The notes under the pieces were generated by a model, which saw nothing but the letters and a program-made list of their open reading frames with translations, made no database searches and was not told the origin of the DNA. This document shows positions 27,364-36,308 of a DNA stretch of 64,000 bases, in pieces. The translations under genes and the position numbers were made by a program. Within the stretch, counting starts at the first letter, position 1. Every line of letters begins with the position of its first letter. This DNA is from Terasakiella magnetica (lineage in GTDB: Bacteria > Pseudomonadota > Alphaproteobacteria > Rhodospirillales > Magnetospirillaceae), in the NCBI GenBank assembly GCA_902729415.1, contig CACVCF010000223.1, positions 186,001 to 250,000 of the forward strand, given 5' to 3'.

Positions 27364-27379
27364 TGTCGGGAGTCCGACA
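27364..27379 (+). promoter_or_regulatory. NifA upstream activator site for nifE
   Basis: TGTCGGGAGTCCGACA, a palindromic TGT-N10-ACA site, 50 bases before the -24 element. Confidence 0.85.
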
Positions 27380-27429
27380 AACTCCGGTCTCGAGATGGAC
27401 AAAGCCAGCATTTCCGCCAGTTCTTTCCC

Positions 27430-27445
27430 TGGCACGGCGCTTGCG
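27430..27445 (+). promoter_or_regulatory. Sigma-54 promoter of nifENX
   Basis: TGGCAC-GGCGC-TTGCG. Excludes the longer in-frame start at 27341 for nifE. Confidence 0.92.
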
Positions 27446-27478
27446 ATGCTTCCGATGAATGGACCGGGAGAGACGCCC

Positions 27479-28861
27479 ATGCTCAAGCACAAGATCCAGG
27501 CGCTGATGACCGAACCCGGCTGCGCCCACAATCAGGCCAAGTCGGATAAGGACCGCAAGGCCGGCTGCGGCAAAAGCCTGGTTCCCGGCGCCGCCGCCGG
27601 CGGCTGCGCCTTCGACGGCGCCAAGATCGCGCTTCAGCCCATCACCGACGTGGTGCATCTGGTTCACGGCCCCATCGCCTGCGAGGGCAATTCCTGGGAT
27701 GGGCGCAATTCGTGGAGCAGTGGGTCCGATCTCTATCGCCGTGGCTTTACCACCGATCTCGGCAATCTCGATATCGTCAATGGCGGCGAGAAGAAGCTGT
27801 ACCGCGCCATCAAGCAGGCCATCGCCCGCCATGCGCCGCCGGCGGTGTTCGTCTACCAGACCTGTGTCGGCGCCCTGATCGGCGACGATGTGGACGCGGT
27901 GTGCCGCGCCGCGACCCAGCGCCTGGGCACGCCGGTCATTCCCATCAACGCGCCGGGCTTCGCCGGATCGAAGAATCTGGGTAACCGCCTGGGCGGCGAC
28001 GCCCTGTTCGAGCATGTCATGGGCACGGTGGAACCCGACGATGCCGGCCCCTGCGACATCAATATCCTGGGCGAGTACAACGTGGCGGGCGAGCTGGACC
28101 AGTTCCGGCCGCTGCTGGCGCGGCTCGGCATCCGGCTGCGGGCTTCCATCACCGGCGATGCCCGTTATCGCGACGTGGCCGCTGCCCATACGGCGCGGGT
28201 CAACATGGTGCTGTGCAGCCAGGCGCTGGTGACCCTGGCGCGCAAGATGAAGGAACGCTGGGGCATCCCCTATTACGAGGGCTCGTTCTACGGCATTTCC
28301 GATACTTCGGAGGCGCTGCGCAACATCGCCCGCCTGCTGGTGGAGCGCGGCGCCGATGCCACCCTGACCGAGCGCGCCGAAGCCCTGATCGCCGAGGAGG
28401 AGGCCAAGGCCTGGGCGCGGCTGGAGCCTTACAAGGCACGGCTGACGGGCAAGACGGTGCTGCTCTATACCGGCGGCGTCAAAAGCTGGTCGGTGATCCA
28501 GGCCCTGCAGGAAATGGGGATGGAGGTGGTGGGGTCTTCGGTGCGCAAGGCCACCGAGGACGACAAGAAGCGGGCGCTGGAGCGCTTGGGCGGCGACGAG
28601 GCCAAGCTGGCCGATGCCATCACGCCGCGCGACATGGACGCCATGTTCAAGGACGGCCGCGCCGATATGATGCTGTCGGGCGGGCGCTCGCAATTCGTGG
28701 CGCTGAAAGCGCGGACACCCTGGATCGACATCAATCAGGAGCGCCATCACGGCTTTGCCGCCTATGACGGCATGGTCGCCCTAGTGCGCGAGATCGATCT
28801 GGCCATCAACAACCCCATCTGGAGCCAGGTGCGCGCCCCTGCTCCCTGGGAGGAGGCTTGA
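27479..28861 (+). CDS. nifE: NifE, FeMo-co scaffold protein alpha-like subunit
   Basis: 460 residues from the ATG at 27479, placed by GGGAG and the upstream promoter. Related to NifD: conserved Cys in AGGCAFDGA, GPIACEGNSW and YQTCVGALIGDD hold the scaffold cluster. The FeMo-co His ligand region reads ERHHGFAAYDG. With NifN it forms the NifEN complex, where NifB-co matures into FeMo-co. Three bases before nifN. Confidence 0.98.
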   Translation: MLKHKIQALMTEPGCAHNQAKSDKDRKAGCGKSLVPGAAAGGCAFDGAKIALQPITDVVHLVHGPIACEGNSWDGRNSWSSGSDLYRRGFTTDLGNLDIVNGGEKKLYRAIKQAIARHAPPAVFVYQTCVGALIGDDVDAVCRAATQRLGTPVIPINAPGFAGSKNLGNRLGGDALFEHVMGTVEPDDAGPCDINILGEYNVAGELDQFRPLLARLGIRLRASITGDARYRDVAAAHTARVNMVLCSQALVTLARKMKERWGIPYYEGSFYGISDTSEALRNIARLLVERGADATLTERAEALIAEEEAKAWARLEPYKARLTGKTVLLYTGGVKSWSVIQALQEMGMEVVGSSVRKATEDDKKRALERLGGDEAKLADAITPRDMDAMFKDGRADMMLSGGRSQFVALKARTPWIDINQERHHGFAAYDGMVALVREIDLAINNPIWSQVRAPAPWEEA

Positions 28862-28864
28862 ATC

Positions 28865-30232
28865 ATGGCTCTCATCGTCGATCACAACAAGGCCCTGTCC
28901 TCCAGCCCGCTGAAAGTGAGCGCACCGCTGGGCGCCGCCCTGGCCTTCATGGGCATGAAGGGCTGCCTGCCCATGTTCCACGGCAGCCAGGGCTGCACCG
29001 CCTTCGCCCTGGTGATGATGGTGAGGCACTTCCGCGAGGCCATCCCGCTCCAGACCACCGCCATGAACGAGATCAGCACCATCCTGGGCGGCATGGATCA
29101 GGTGGAGCAGGGGCTGCTCAACATCGCGCGCCGCGCCAAGCCTGAAATCATCGGCCTGATCTCCACCGCCTTGACCGAGACCCGGGGCGAGGATATGGCG
29201 GGCGATGTTCGCCAGATCCGGGGCCGCAACAAGGAGCTGCACGAAATCGCCGTAATCGATGTCAGCGCCCCCGATTTCGCCGGCTCGCTGGAAACCGGCT
29301 GGGGCAAGGCGGTCACCGCCATCATCCGTCAACTGACCGTCGCTGCCGGCAACCAGTCCAAGCTCAACCGGGTCAACCTGCTGCCCGGCTGCCACCTGAC
29401 CCCCGCCGATGTGGAGGCCTTGAAGGACATAGTGGCCGAGTTCGGTCTGGAATCGGTGGCCCTGCCCGATCTGTCGGACTCTCTGGACGGCCATGTGCCC
29501 GATTCCTACACCGCCACCACCCTGGGCGGCACCAGCATGGCCCAGTTGCGGGAGATGGGGCGCTCGCGCCTGACCATCGCCATCGGCGAGCACATGCGCA
29601 TCGCCGCCAAGACTTTGTTCGAGCGTACCGGTGTGCCCTATGTGGTGCTGGACCGGGTCACCGGGCTGGAGGCGGTGGACCGCTTGATGGTGACGCTGTC
29701 CACCGTGGCAGGAATTCCGGTGCCGGCGCGCCAGCGCCGTGCTCGCTCGCAGCTGGTCGATGCCATGCTGGACGGACACTTCTATTTTGGTGGCCGCGCG
29801 GTGGCGCTGGCGGGTGAACCGGCTTTGGTCTGGACCCTGGGACGGCTGATCTCCGATATGGGCGGCATCCTGGGCGCGGTGGTCACCACTCAGGCCCAGC
29901 CGCTGCTGTCCGACCTGAAGGCCGAGCGGGTGGTGGTGGGCGATTTCGAGGATCTGGAGGATCAGATCCTGGAGGCCGGCGGCGCCGACCTCATTATCGC
30001 CAATTCCAACGCCCGCCAGATTTCGGCCCGCCACGGCATTCCGCTCTACCGCGCCGGCTTCCCGGTGTTCGACCGCCTGGGCGCCGCCCACGAGGTGACG
30101 CTGGGCTATGGCGGCACCCGCGGCCTGATCACCCGGCTCGGCAATATCTTGATGGAACGGCCGGGCCACGCCCATGCCCACGCCCCTGCCACGGAGCATT
30201 TCCATGACCACACGGCGGCTGCGGCTGGTTGA
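28865..30232 (+). CDS. nifN: NifN, FeMo-co scaffold protein beta-like subunit
   Basis: 455 residues, GGAGG upstream. Related to NifK: SAPLGAALAF and HGSQGCTAFA at the N-terminus. The short His-rich tail (HAHAHAPATEHFHDH) is a local peculiarity and might bind metal. Partner of NifE. Confidence 0.98.
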   Translation: MALIVDHNKALSSSPLKVSAPLGAALAFMGMKGCLPMFHGSQGCTAFALVMMVRHFREAIPLQTTAMNEISTILGGMDQVEQGLLNIARRAKPEIIGLISTALTETRGEDMAGDVRQIRGRNKELHEIAVIDVSAPDFAGSLETGWGKAVTAIIRQLTVAAGNQSKLNRVNLLPGCHLTPADVEALKDIVAEFGLESVALPDLSDSLDGHVPDSYTATTLGGTSMAQLREMGRSRLTIAIGEHMRIAAKTLFERTGVPYVVLDRVTGLEAVDRLMVTLSTVAGIPVPARQRRARSQLVDAMLDGHFYFGGRAVALAGEPALVWTLGRLISDMGGILGAVVTTQAQPLLSDLKAERVVVGDFEDLEDQILEAGGADLIIANSNARQISARHGIPLYRAGFPVFDRLGAAHEVTLGYGGTRGLITRLGNILMERPGHAHAHAPATEHFHDHTAAAAG

Positions 30233-30281
30233 TCCGGCCCATGAGGAATGCGGCCGCCCGCCGCGAATAAAAGGAGGTCAC

Positions 30282-30698
30282 ATGAGAATCGCCGTCGCCA
30301 CCCAGGACCGCCAGCGCGTCGATGCCCACTTCGCCAGCGCCCGCACCTTCCTGTTCTACGATATCGGCCCCGAGGACCATACCTTCCTGGAAGCCGTCCA
30401 GTTCGACTGTATCAGCGACCAAAGCGGCAACCACAAGGAGGACGGCGAAGACCGCCTATCGGCCAAGGTCGCCGCCCTGGAAGGCTCGTCGCTGCTGTTC
30501 TGCCGCGCCATCGGCGGCCCGGCGGCGGCCCGCGTGGTGCGTGCCCGCGTCCACCCCATCAAGCTGCCCGCCGACGAGGCCATCGCCGACGTGATCGAGC
30601 GGGTGCGCACCATGCTGAAGGGCAATCCGCCGCCCTGGCTGCGCAAGGCGCTGCGCGACGGCGAGGCCGGGGACGAGCGCTTTATCGACGAGGATTAA
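30282..30698 (+). CDS. nifX: NifX, FeMo-co/NifB-co carrier
   Basis: 138 residues from the ATG at 30282, with AAGGAGG upstream; the frame is open earlier inside nifN. The family start MRIAVATQDRQRVDAHF and a single NifX/NafY domain are clear. It holds cofactor intermediates between NifB and NifEN. The C-terminal about 25 residues extend past the core domain. Confidence 0.96.
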   Translation: MRIAVATQDRQRVDAHFASARTFLFYDIGPEDHTFLEAVQFDCISDQSGNHKEDGEDRLSAKVAALEGSSLLFCRAIGGPAAARVVRARVHPIKLPADEAIADVIERVRTMLKGNPPPWLRKALRDGEAGDERFIDED

Positions 30699-30710
30699 AG
30701 GAGAACGGTC

Positions 30711-31145
30711 ATGACCCAAGACCCCTTCATCAAGAGCCTGCTCATGCTGATCCGCGCTCATGACGGCAGCGGCGCCTGGGAGACGACCCCCGACGAGGAA
30801 ATCCTGGCGCCGTTCATCGTCACCAAGGAACAGCGCCGCGAGATCCCCCTGATGGGCGACCCCGACCCCGACATCCTGTGGCGGGTAGAGCTCTATTACA
30901 ACGCCATCGCGCTCGCCATCGAGCACCGCACCGGTTGCGCCACCGCCCCCATCATGAAGATCCACCATGAAGGCTGGGGCCGCATGCTGCTGACCGCTGG
31001 ACGGCTGGTGGTGGTCAACGCCTATCTCCGCGACCTCCACCGCTTCGGCTTTGACTCGGTCGAGGCCATGGCAGCCAAGGCGGTCAAGATCATCGAGGAC
31101 GGCGCCGCCACCATCGGACGCTTCCCCGAGGTCGCGGCGGCGTAA
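30711..31145 (+). CDS. NifX-associated protein, DUF269
   Basis: 144 residues, AAAGGAGA upstream, 12 bases after nifX. The DUF269 pattern (DPFIKSLLMLIRAHDG ... REIPLMGDPDP) is clear. Widely conserved next to nifX; role unknown. Two hairpins and the tandem repeat array follow it. Confidence 0.94.
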   Translation: MTQDPFIKSLLMLIRAHDGSGAWETTPDEEILAPFIVTKEQRREIPLMGDPDPDILWRVELYYNAIALAIEHRTGCATAPIMKIHHEGWGRMLLTAGRLVVVNAYLRDLHRFGFDSVEAMAAKAVKIIEDGAATIGRFPEVAAA

Positions 31146-31190
31146 GGGGGACTTTGCCCCCTTCTTCTCCCTCTCCCTCAAGGGAGAGGG
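31144..31190 (+). terminator. Two hairpins after DUF269 gene
   Basis: AAGGGGG-ACTTTG-CCCCCTT (31144-31163) overlaps the stop codon, and CCCTCTCCCT/AGGGAGAGGG (31169-31190) follows. They may terminate or attenuate transcription or protect the upstream mRNA. Confidence 0.6.
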
Positions 31191-31200
31191 GTAACGGACG

Positions 31201-31591
31201 CCCGGCGATTGAGGGACCACATTTCGAGCGAAGCGCGGGCGCATTGAGCGCCCCGGAGCGCCAGCGGAGGAGCCAAGCGGGCGGATGCCCGCGCCCGGCG
31301 ATTGAGGGACCACATTTCGAGCGAAGCGCGGGCGCATTGAGCGCCCCGGAGCGCCAGCGGAGGAGCCAAGCGGGCGGATGCCCGCGCCCGGCGATTGAGG
31401 GACCACATTTCGAGCGAAGCGCGGGCGCATTGAGCGCCCCGGAGCGCCAGCGGAGGAGCCAAGCGGGCGGATGCCCGCGCCCGGCGATTGAGGGACCACA
31501 TTTCGAGCGAAGCGCGGGCGCATTGAGCGCCCCGGAGCGCCAGCGGAGGAGCCAAGCGGGCGGATGCCCGCGCCCGGCGATTGAGGGACCA
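31201..31591 (+). repeat. Tandem array of a 93-bp two-hairpin element (4 full units plus 19 bp)
   Basis: Units start at 31201, 31294, 31387 and 31480 and are essentially identical, and a 19-base partial unit starts at 31573. Each unit has hairpin 1 GGGCGC-ATTGA-GCGCCC (31237-31253 in unit 1) and hairpin 2 GCGGGC-GGAT-GCCCGC (31277-31292). The period is 31 codons, so frames stay open across it on both strands, but there is no start signal or protein character. The array fills the 466-base gap between the DUF269 gene and fdxB. Confidence 0.95.
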
Positions 31592-31611
31592 TATATAATA
31601 AGGAGCTTCCC

Positions 31612-31911
31612 ATGTCCTATGTTCAGTATGCCAGCCGTGACGGCAGCGCCTGGATTCCCGAATACCTGACGGCCATCAGCGCCGAGTTGTGTATCGGCTG
31701 CGGCCGGTGCTTCAAGGTCTGCACTCAAGGCGTGATGAAGCTGATGGGACTCAACGAGGACGGTGCGCTGTGCGATCCCTTCGACGATGAGGATGGCGAG
31801 ATCGAGCGCAAGATCATGACCCTGGAGAAGGAGGGCGCCTGCATCGGCTGCGGCTCTTGCGCCCAGGTCTGCGGCACCAAGGCCCAGACCCACGAGAAGC
31901 TGGCGTTATGA
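31612..31911 (+). CDS. fdxB: Nif-specific ferredoxin III
   Basis: 99 residues; AAGGAG upstream lies in fresh sequence just after the repeat array. Two 4Fe-4S motifs, CIGCGRCFKVC and CIGCGSCAQVC, are separated by about 40 residues as in FdxB. Overlaps nifQ by four bases (ATGA). It probably donates electrons in nitrogen fixation. Confidence 0.94.
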   Translation: MSYVQYASRDGSAWIPEYLTAISAELCIGCGRCFKVCTQGVMKLMGLNEDGALCDPFDDEDGEIERKIMTLEKEGACIGCGSCAQVCGTKAQTHEKLAL

Positions 31912-32537
31912 GCCCCGATCTCTATGCCCGGCTGATGATGGGGGCGGGCGGTGGTGATCCCTTTGACCGCCACCTGTTCGCCTGCGCCGTCGCTCTCGCC
32001 CTGTCCGAGCCCGATGTGCCGTTGACCACCGGCCTTGGCCTGTCGTCGGAGAGTTTGGCGGCCCTGGTGGGGCGCTTTTTCTCCCATGCTCCGGCCTTGC
32101 TGGTGGGGTTGACCCGTACCGGGCGGGAGGGCGAGCCTCTGGCGCCGGAAGAGCCCGATCTGCGCGCTTTGTTGCTGGAGCACCGCTCGCGCGGGCGGCT
32201 GGAGGAGGAGTGGCTGGCCCATATCGTCGCCCGACGGTCGTTGGGGACCAACCATCTCTGGCAGGATCTGGGACTGACCGGCCGCGCCGATCTGTCGGGG
32301 CTGATGCGCCGTCATTTCCTGGGGTTGGCCGAACTGAATCACAGCGATATGAAGTGGAAGAAGTTCTTTTACCGCGAACTCTGCCAGCGCGAAGGCGTGG
32401 TGGTCTGCAAATCACCCAATTGCGAAATCTGCACCGACGCCGCTGTCTGCTTTGGAGCGGAGGAGGGGGCGCCGCTGCTGTCGCAAACCCGACATTGTTC
32501 GACTTCCGCCCCTATACTCCAAGACAAAATAATGTGA
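31908..32537 (+). CDS. nifQ: NifQ, molybdenum donor for FeMo-co
   Basis: 209 residues. The C-terminal Cys motif C-x4-C-x2-C-x5-C (CKSPNCEICTDAAVC) binds the Mo-Fe-S cluster that NifQ gives to NifEN. The start is coupled to fdxB. The 3' end carries a NifA site for the next unit. The last about 20 residues look unconserved. Confidence 0.95.
   Translation: MSPDLYARLMMGAGGGDPFDRHLFACAVALALSEPDVPLTTGLGLSSESLAALVGRFFSHAPALLVGLTRTGREGEPLAPEEPDLRALLLEHRSRGRLEEEWLAHIVARRSLGTNHLWQDLGLTGRADLSGLMRRHFLGLAELNHSDMKWKKFFYRELCQREGVVVCKSPNCEICTDAAVCFGAEEGAPLLSQTRHCSTSAPILQDKIM
32479..32494 (+). promoter_or_regulatory. NifA upstream activator site for iscA-nifV unit
   Basis: TGTCGCAAACCCGACA matches TGT-N10-ACA and lies inside the 3' end of nifQ. 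Confidence 0.8.
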
Positions 32538-32555
32538 TTTCAAATAGATAGTACT

Positions 32556-32571
32556 TGGCATCCTCCTTGCT
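32556..32571 (+). promoter_or_regulatory. Sigma-54 promoter of iscA-nifV-nifW
   Basis: TGGCAT-CCTCC-TTGCT, a good -24/-12 match, 44 bases before the iscA-like ATG. Confidence 0.85.
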
Positions 32572-32614
32572 TTTCCCTCCCCAGGGGCTTTTCCCGATCA
32601 AGGAGGACGCCATC

Positions 32615-32944
32615 ATGTTGACCCTTACCGACAAGGCCGTCGCCGTTATTAAAGAGGTGTGCAAGGACGAATATCAGGGCCTGCGCATCGTGGTGAACAA
32701 GGGCTGTTCCGGCTTTTCCTACGACATGGGGCTGGAGGATGCCGCCGCCCAGGGCGATCAGGTTCTGGAATTCTCCGATATCAAGGTCTTCGTCGATGCC
32801 GCCTCGGCCCTGTGGCTGACCGGGGCCTCCATGGATTACGTGGAGGGCTCGTCCATGGGCAGCGGCTTTGTGTTCGACAATCCCAACACGCCGCCGCCCG
32901 CTGCCGCCGGGGGCTGTTCCTGCGCCCTCAAGAGCTGCGGCTGA
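32615..32944 (+). CDS. IscA/HesB-type iron-sulfur assembly protein of the nif cluster
   Basis: 109 residues from the ATG at 32615 (AAGGAGGA upstream). A-type carrier pattern with Cys in NKGCSGFSY; the C-terminal CxC is in [11 protein letters not shown]. Nif-linked IscA proteins help build or transfer Fe-S clusters. No nifU or nifS is nearby. Confidence 0.93.
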   Translation: MLTLTDKAVAVIKEVCKDEYQGLRIVVNKGCSGFSYDMGLEDAAAQGDQVLEFSDIKVFVDAASALWLTGASMDYVEGSSMGSGFVFDNPNTPPPAAAGGCSCALKSCG

Positions 32945-32957
32945 AGGGAAGGGCGCC

Positions 32958-34103
32958 ATGGCAGCCCCTATCATCGTCAACGACACCACGCTGCGCGACG
33001 GTGAACAGACCGCCGGTGTCGCCTTCAGGGTGGAGGAGAAGCTGGCCATCGCGCGGGCCTTGGCCGCCGCCGGGGTGCCGGAAATCGAGGTCGGCACCCC
33101 GGTCATGGGGCCAGAGGAGCAAGAGTCGATCCGTGCCGTCGCCGCTCTCGGCTTGGCGTCCCGCCTGATCGGCTGGTGCCGCATGCGCGACGACGATCTC
33201 GCGGCGGCGGTGTCGTGCGGGCTTTCTGCGGTGAATCTGTCGGTTCCGGTCTCCGACCTGCATTTGGCGGCCAAGCTGGGCCGCGACCGCGCCTGGGCGC
33301 TGGAACGCATCGGCGTCATGGTGCGCAAGGCCCGTGATCTCGGCTTCGAGGTCATGGTGGGGGCTGAGGATTCATCACGCGCCGACCCGGATTTTCTCTG
33401 CCGGGTGGTAGAGGCCTGCGAGCGGGCGGGGGCAAGGCGGTTCCGCTTCGCCGATACCCTGGGGATCATGGAGCCGTTCGGCGTCCTCGACCGCTTCCGC
33501 GCCTTGCGCGCCGCAAGCGGGATAGAGCTTGAAATCCACGCCCACGATGATCTCGGGTTGGCGACCGCCAATTCCCTGGCGGCGGTCAAGGGCGGCGCCA
33601 CCCATGTCAGCACCACCGTCAACGGCCTGGGCGAACGGGCGGGCAATGCGCCATTGGAAGAGGTGGTGGTGGCGCTTGATCAGCTCTACGGCCTTGGCAC
33701 CGGTATCGATAAACGGGCGCTGGAGGCGGTGTCCCGGCTGGTGGCAGAGGCCTCGGGCCGTCCGGTGCCGGTGGATAAAAGCATTGTCGGCGCCAATATC
33801 TTCACCCATGAATCCGGCCTGCATGTCAGCGGTCTGCTGCGGGACCGCCGCACTTACGAGGCGCTTAATCCCCTGGATCTGGGGCGCGATCATCGGCTGG
33901 TGCTGGGCAAGCATTCGGGCCTGACCTCGGTGCTCCATGCCTGCCGCGAGATCGGCCTTGCTGTGTCGCCACCCCAGGCCCGTGCCGTGTTGGCCTCGGT
34001 GCGCCGCCATGCCAGCCAGACCAAGACCACTCCCACTGCCGACGACCTGCGCCGCTTCCACCTGGAAGTCAGTGCCAGCCCCCTTGAGAGGAGACCGTCA
34101 TGA
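32958..34103 (+). CDS. nifV: NifV, homocitrate synthase
   Basis: 381 residues from the ATG at 32958. DRE-TIM metallolyase pattern: [16 protein letters not shown] at the start, the [17 protein letters not shown] metal site, and [12 protein letters not shown]. It condenses acetyl-CoA and 2-oxoglutarate to homocitrate, the organic ligand of FeMo-co. Overlaps nifW by four bases. Confidence 0.97.
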   Translation: MAAPIIVNDTTLRDGEQTAGVAFRVEEKLAIARALAAAGVPEIEVGTPVMGPEEQESIRAVAALGLASRLIGWCRMRDDDLAAAVSCGLSAVNLSVPVSDLHLAAKLGRDRAWALERIGVMVRKARDLGFEVMVGAEDSSRADPDFLCRVVEACERAGARRFRFADTLGIMEPFGVLDRFRALRAASGIELEIHAHDDLGLATANSLAAVKGGATHVSTTVNGLGERAGNAPLEEVVVALDQLYGLGTGIDKRALEAVSRLVAEASGRPVPVDKSIVGANIFTHESGLHVSGLLRDRRTYEALNPLDLGRDHRLVLGKHSGLTSVLHACREIGLAVSPPQARAVLASVRRHASQTKTTPTADDLRRFHLEVSASPLERRPS

Positions 34104-34381
34104 TCCTCGATACCCTCGCCACCCTGTCTTGTGCCGAACAGTTCTTCGAGGTTCTGGCGGTGCCCTTTGATCCCAAGGTGGTCGATGTCAGCCGCCTGCA
34201 CATCCTGAAACGTTTCCGCGAGTTGCTGCGCCGGCACGGCGGTGCGTCGGAAGAAACCTGCCGGGCCGTCCTGGCCGAGGCCTATGCCGAGTTCGCGCAA
34301 GGGCGTGGTGCCAAGACCTTCAAGGTCTTCACGGATGCCATGCCTGGTTTTGTACCACTGTCGGCGCTGCGGCGCCCGTGA
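34100..34381 (+). CDS. nifW: NifW, nitrogenase-stabilising protein
   Basis: 93 residues, starting in an ATGA overlap with nifV. The family pattern ([20 protein letters not shown] ... LHILKRF) is clear. It associates with the MoFe protein and is linked to oxygen protection. Confidence 0.95.
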   Translation: MILDTLATLSCAEQFFEVLAVPFDPKVVDVSRLHILKRFRELLRRHGGASEETCRAVLAEAYAEFAQGRGAKTFKVFTDAMPGFVPLSALRRP

Positions 34382-34399
34382 CCGATCAAGGAGGATGCC

Positions 34400-34909
34400 A
34401 TGGCCTGTCTCGACACTGCTCCCGCTCCTTTCGCCGCCATCGTCTATGGTGACGGCATCGATGCCAACGGTCCCTTGGAGATGTTCGCGCGCGAGATGAG
34501 GCGCCAGGGTCTTCGGGTCCGGGGGCTGGTGCAGTACCGCGCTGGAGATATCCATCTCACAGACCTTGATGGCGGTGGGGATTATCGGATCTCTCAGTCC
34601 TTGGGGAACGGGGCCGCCGGCTGCAGCCTCGATCCCGGCGGCATGGCCGAGGCCAGCATGGCGCTGCGGCGGGCTTTGACAGAACCTTCCGACCTGCTGG
34701 TCGTCAACAAGTTCGGTAAGCTGGAAGCCCATGGCCGCGGTTTCGTTCCCGAGATGGCCGAGGCCCTGAGCAATGGTCTGCCGGTGATCACCACTGTGCA
34801 CGAACGCCATCTGGAGAGCTGGCGTGATTTGATGGGGGCCACAGGCAGTCTGCTGCCGCCGGATTTCACCTCGGCTTTCTTGTGGTGGCGGACTTTTGGG
34901 GTGGCCTGA
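34400..34909 (+). CDS. DUF2478 protein of nif cluster
   Basis: 169 residues, AAGGAGG upstream, 18 bases after nifW. It resembles the DUF2478 family, seen near nif and molybdate genes. The fold is Rossmann-like (FAAIVYGDG ... DLLVVNKFGKLEAHGRGF), reminiscent of nucleotide-binding or MobB-type proteins but with no Walker A. It may serve molybdenum or cofactor metabolism (inference). Last gene of the island. Confidence 0.75.
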   Translation: MACLDTAPAPFAAIVYGDGIDANGPLEMFAREMRRQGLRVRGLVQYRAGDIHLTDLDGGGDYRISQSLGNGAAGCSLDPGGMAEASMALRRALTEPSDLLVVNKFGKLEAHGRGFVPEMAEALSNGLPVITTVHERHLESWRDLMGATGSLLPPDFTSAFLWWRTFGVA

Positions 34910-35009
34910 ACCGGAGATGGGGGCAAGTCGAGATGGACAGAGCGATTGTGCAGTGCGATTTCGCCCGGATTCTCAAGCGCAAAAATCTCGTATTCCAGGG
35001 CTTGTTTGC

Positions 35010-35038
35010 TTGACAGTCCCTGGGGGCTGCATTACACC
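35010..35038 (+). promoter_or_regulatory. Sigma-70 promoter of tRNA-Asp
   Basis: TTGACA at 35010, a 17-base spacer and TACACC at 35033, ending 28 bases before the tRNA. Confidence 0.6.
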
Positions 35039-35065
35039 GCTCCTACCCACGCGGGTGGCCGCGGA

Positions 35066-35142
<77 letters not shown>

Positions 35143-35360
35143 TCCCGCCTTTATCAGCCAGCCCGCAAGGGGTGCGGCCGGTTTGGGCGGTTCCGCCGGT
35201 CGTGTGAATTGTTGCAAGGAGGGGGCTCCTTATCGGCATTCGAGACCGTCGCTTTTTCGTCAGCCAGCCATGAGATTGCGGCCGGGTGACAGTAAGCGTG
35301 ACGGTCTTGACGCTTGCGGAGCTTTCTTAGATCGGAACACCTCTTGGTAGGGCAGGGACG

Positions 35361-35726
35361 ATGGAAGCTTGGCTGCTCGAATATCTGCCGATCCTGATTT
35401 TCCTCGGTATCGCTATCGTGATTTCGGCGATCTGCGTCGGGGCATCTTGGATCGTTGCGCGCCAGAAGCCCGATACCGAAAAGGCCTCCGCCTACGAGTG
35501 CGGCTTTGATGCCTTCGGTGATGCGCGATCCAAGTTCGAGGTTCGTTTTTACCTCGTCGCCATTCTATTCATCATCTTCGACCTGGAAGTCGCCTTCTTG
35601 TTTCCGTGGGCGGTCGCCCTGGGCAAGATCGGCATGTTCGGCTTCTGGTCCATGATGGTGTTCCTGGGCGTGCTGACCATCGGCTTTATCTATGAGTGGC
35701 GAAAGGGAGCCCTGGAATGGGAGTGA
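35361..35726 (+). CDS. nuoA: NADH-quinone oxidoreductase subunit A
   Basis: 121 residues with three membrane helices. The conserved loop [21 protein letters not shown] is between helices 1 and 2 and includes the switch-loop Cys. First gene of a 14-gene complex I operon. It overlaps nuoB by ten bases. The 218 bases upstream hold a TTGACG at 35307, but no clear -10 element. Confidence 0.97.
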   Translation: MEAWLLEYLPILIFLGIAIVISAICVGASWIVARQKPDTEKASAYECGFDAFGDARSKFEVRFYLVAILFIIFDLEVAFLFPWAVALGKIGMFGFWSMMVFLGVLTIGFIYEWRKGALEWE

Positions 35727-36283
35727 ACCCGTCCTCCACCGGCGTCATGTCGGCTGATCACGCTGCGCCGCTGCCTCCGGGCCCGGCGCAGGATGCGTTG
35801 CTGCGCGCCGTCACCACCGAGATTTCCGATAAGGGTTTCGTGCTGGCCAGCGTCGATTCTGTGGTCAACTGGGCCCGGACCGGCAGCTTGTGGCCCATGA
35901 CCTTTGGTCTGGCCTGTTGCGCCGTTGAGATGATGCATGCCGGCTGTTCGCGCTATGACATGGACCGCTTCGGCGTGGTCTTTCGTCCGAGCCCGCGCCA
36001 AAGCGATCTGATGATTGTCGCCGGTACCCTGACCAATAAAATGGCCCCGGCGCTGCGCCGCGTTTACGACCAGATGGCGGAGCCCCGCTGGGTGATCTCC
36101 ATGGGGTCGTGCGCCAATGGCGGCGGCTATTACCACTATTCCTACTCGGTGGTGCGCGGTTGCGACCGCATCGTGCCGGTGGATATCTATGTGCCGGGCT
36201 GCCCGCCCAGCGCCGAGGCGCTGATGTACGGCATCCTGCAGCTCCAGAAGAAGATCCGGCGCACCGGGTCCATTCTCCGATAG
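35717..36283 (+). CDS. nuoB: NADH-quinone oxidoreductase subunit B
   Basis: 188 residues from the ATG at 35717 (GGGAG eight bases upstream); a GTG at 35696 is less likely. Ligands of cluster N2 are in [21 protein letters not shown] and [11 protein letters not shown]2 is the last Fe-S cluster before quinone. The first about 25 residues are a variable extension. Confidence 0.97.
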   Translation: MGVNPSSTGVMSADHAAPLPPGPAQDALLRAVTTEISDKGFVLASVDSVVNWARTGSLWPMTFGLACCAVEMMHAGCSRYDMDRFGVVFRPSPRQSDLMIVAGTLTNKMAPALRRVYDQMAEPRWVISMGSCANGGGYYHYSYSVVRGCDRIVPVDIYVPGCPPSAEALMYGILQLQKKIRRTGSILR

Positions 36284-36308
36284 CGCCTGAACGAGGGACA
36301 GCCCAAAG

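Noticed and set aside
31201..31591. CRISPR array
   Set aside because: The 93-bp units are contiguous, with no unique spacers and no cas genes nearby, and related single copies occur elsewhere.
31154..31669. Repeat-encoded proteins on both strands across the array
   Set aside because: The open frames are a by-product of the 93-bp (31-codon) period and high GC. There is no ribosome site, and the same DNA is non-coding in the single copies.
34933..35013. Possible 26-residue ORF between DUF2478 and tRNA-Asp
   Set aside because: No ribosome site or conservation clue, and it overlaps the tRNA promoter.
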